From NCBI RefSeq assembly GCF_002104995.1, contig NW_024468277.1:1-64000 (forward strand): a stretch of 64,000 nt of DNA. The letters run 5' to 3'. Position 1 is the first letter of the stretch. Each line of letters begins with the position of its first letter. Below the pieces are notes generated by a model that saw only the letters and a program-made list of their open reading frames with translations, did no database searches and was not told the DNA's origin. This document shows, in pieces, positions 63,448-64,000 of this stretch. Position numbers and translations under genes: made by a program. Source of the stretch: Linderina pennispora (taxonomy: Eukaryota; Kickxellomycota; Kickxellomycetes; Kickxellales; Kickxellaceae).

Positions 63448-64000
63448 GTACCGTCGGAGTCCTCGTCCTTGAGGAAGTAATCCATGCTCTCTGAGTTGTG
63501 GTTGGCATCATTCGTATCCTCCAAGATACTGTCAACAGAGATTTCGTCATCGTCAAACGACCGCTTTGTCTTTTGGGCATCGTCTGCCGAAAGGGACGCG
63601 CGCGGCTTCTCCAGCGATACCCGCGGCGATGCTATAGCTGATGGCCCAACGACTGCAGCAGCACTGCTGCCAGCAGCACCGGTGTCCATAGAAGCCATGT
63701 TGCGGGTGAGCTCGTCTACGTCCTCGTGGGTCTTGATGGGCTGCTCTGTGGGTTTGGTTGGCCGCTCGATCTGGATGTTGGCCAAAATGACATCGTAGTT
63801 TTCGATCAGGTCGCGGGCAAAGTGCTCCGGCAAGCGGTTGACGGTGACACCGACGATTTCGTGTGCTCGCAAGATAACTGGGCCAAGGCGCTGGCTGACT
63901 GCACGCACAAACTCCTCCCGCTCAGGGCTTACATCGCCTTGGATCTGCTCGTTGATGGTAGCAAACAGGACCTGCAATGTCCTCAGGTGCGCGTAGCTGA
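63393..64000 (-). CDS. Partial protein with acidic poly-Asp tail (N-terminus beyond the window)
   Basis: The frame is open to the right edge (SYAHLRTLQVLFATINEQ at the visible start) and ends at 63393. About the first 75 visible residues are helical (RAVSQRLGPVILRAHEIVGV, LPEHFARDLIENYDVI). A Ser/Ala-rich region follows, then DDDEISVDSILEDTND and a run of 14 aspartates encoded by alternating GAT/GAC. The domain is not recognised. An acidic C-terminal tail is common in nuclear or chaperone-like proteins, but no function is claimed. Confidence 0.6.

Noticed and set aside
1-64000. tRNA genes
   Set aside because: I scanned for GGTTCGA-type T-arms with matching acceptor and D-arms and found none that fold; a covariance search would be needed to exclude them fully.

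Overview
This window is nuclear DNA from a fungus, most likely an early-diverging (zygomycete-grade) lineage such as the Kickxellomycotina. The fungal signature is clear: an NTE1-type lysophospholipase, 3-ketosphinganine reductase, Urc4 (uracil catabolism), an SPX-domain phosphate transporter, a bromodomain-less TAF1, a Slp1-type SUN protein and an Sng1/DUF3533 relic. An INTS8-like Integrator subunit, a complex missing from yeasts, and a Fanzor (eukaryotic TnpB relative) argue against Dikarya. The lineage call is inference. Introns are few and small (83-205 nt where resolved).

Layout. 0.5-3 kb: a broken Sng1/DUF3533 gene and a 5'-truncated DUF4246 gene. 3-11 kb: NTE1 (heavily frameshifted), RFC4, a ZNRD2/p27 zinc protein and an ARL3/ARFRP1 GTPase, all on the minus strand. 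11-18.5 kb: gene-poor accessory DNA with one intact leucine-rich ORF, repeats, and the RuvC half of a Fanzor (copy A). 18.5-31 kb: SPX transporter, a METTL21-type methyltransferase, an unrecognised small protein, a four-exon PfkB kinase, TSC10, URC4 and INTS8. 31-34 kb: a broken leucine-rich gene and AT-rich DNA. 34-45.7 kb: MYST acetyltransferase, LSM3, an unknown helical protein, a catalytically degenerate hexokinase, a peroxisomal-type hydrolase, TAF1 and a kinase-like protein. 45.9-48 kb: a second Fanzor (copy B) that has lost its nuclease core. 48-55.3 kb: Slp1, an APH-fold kinase, a minisatellite, a PH protein and a Gln/His-rich membrane protein. 55.8-64 kb: two tandem membrane-protein paralogues (one a pseudogene) flanking a tiny secreted cysteine-rich peptide precursor, then TBCC and a partial acidic protein.

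The most interesting content is the Fanzor pair. Copies A and B share the same C-terminal coding tail followed by a 125-nt untranslated segment that is about 90% identical with no indels, contains inverted repeats, and stops being similar at the same point in both copies. That is where the guide RNA (omega-RNA) of an OMEGA system is expected. Second is the 47-residue secreted peptide gene at 58950-59093. A pattern across the window is that several conserved genes are split by single-base indels, some demonstrably in homopolymers, while long neighbouring genes are clean. This is more likely patchy consensus error than decay, except where stated.
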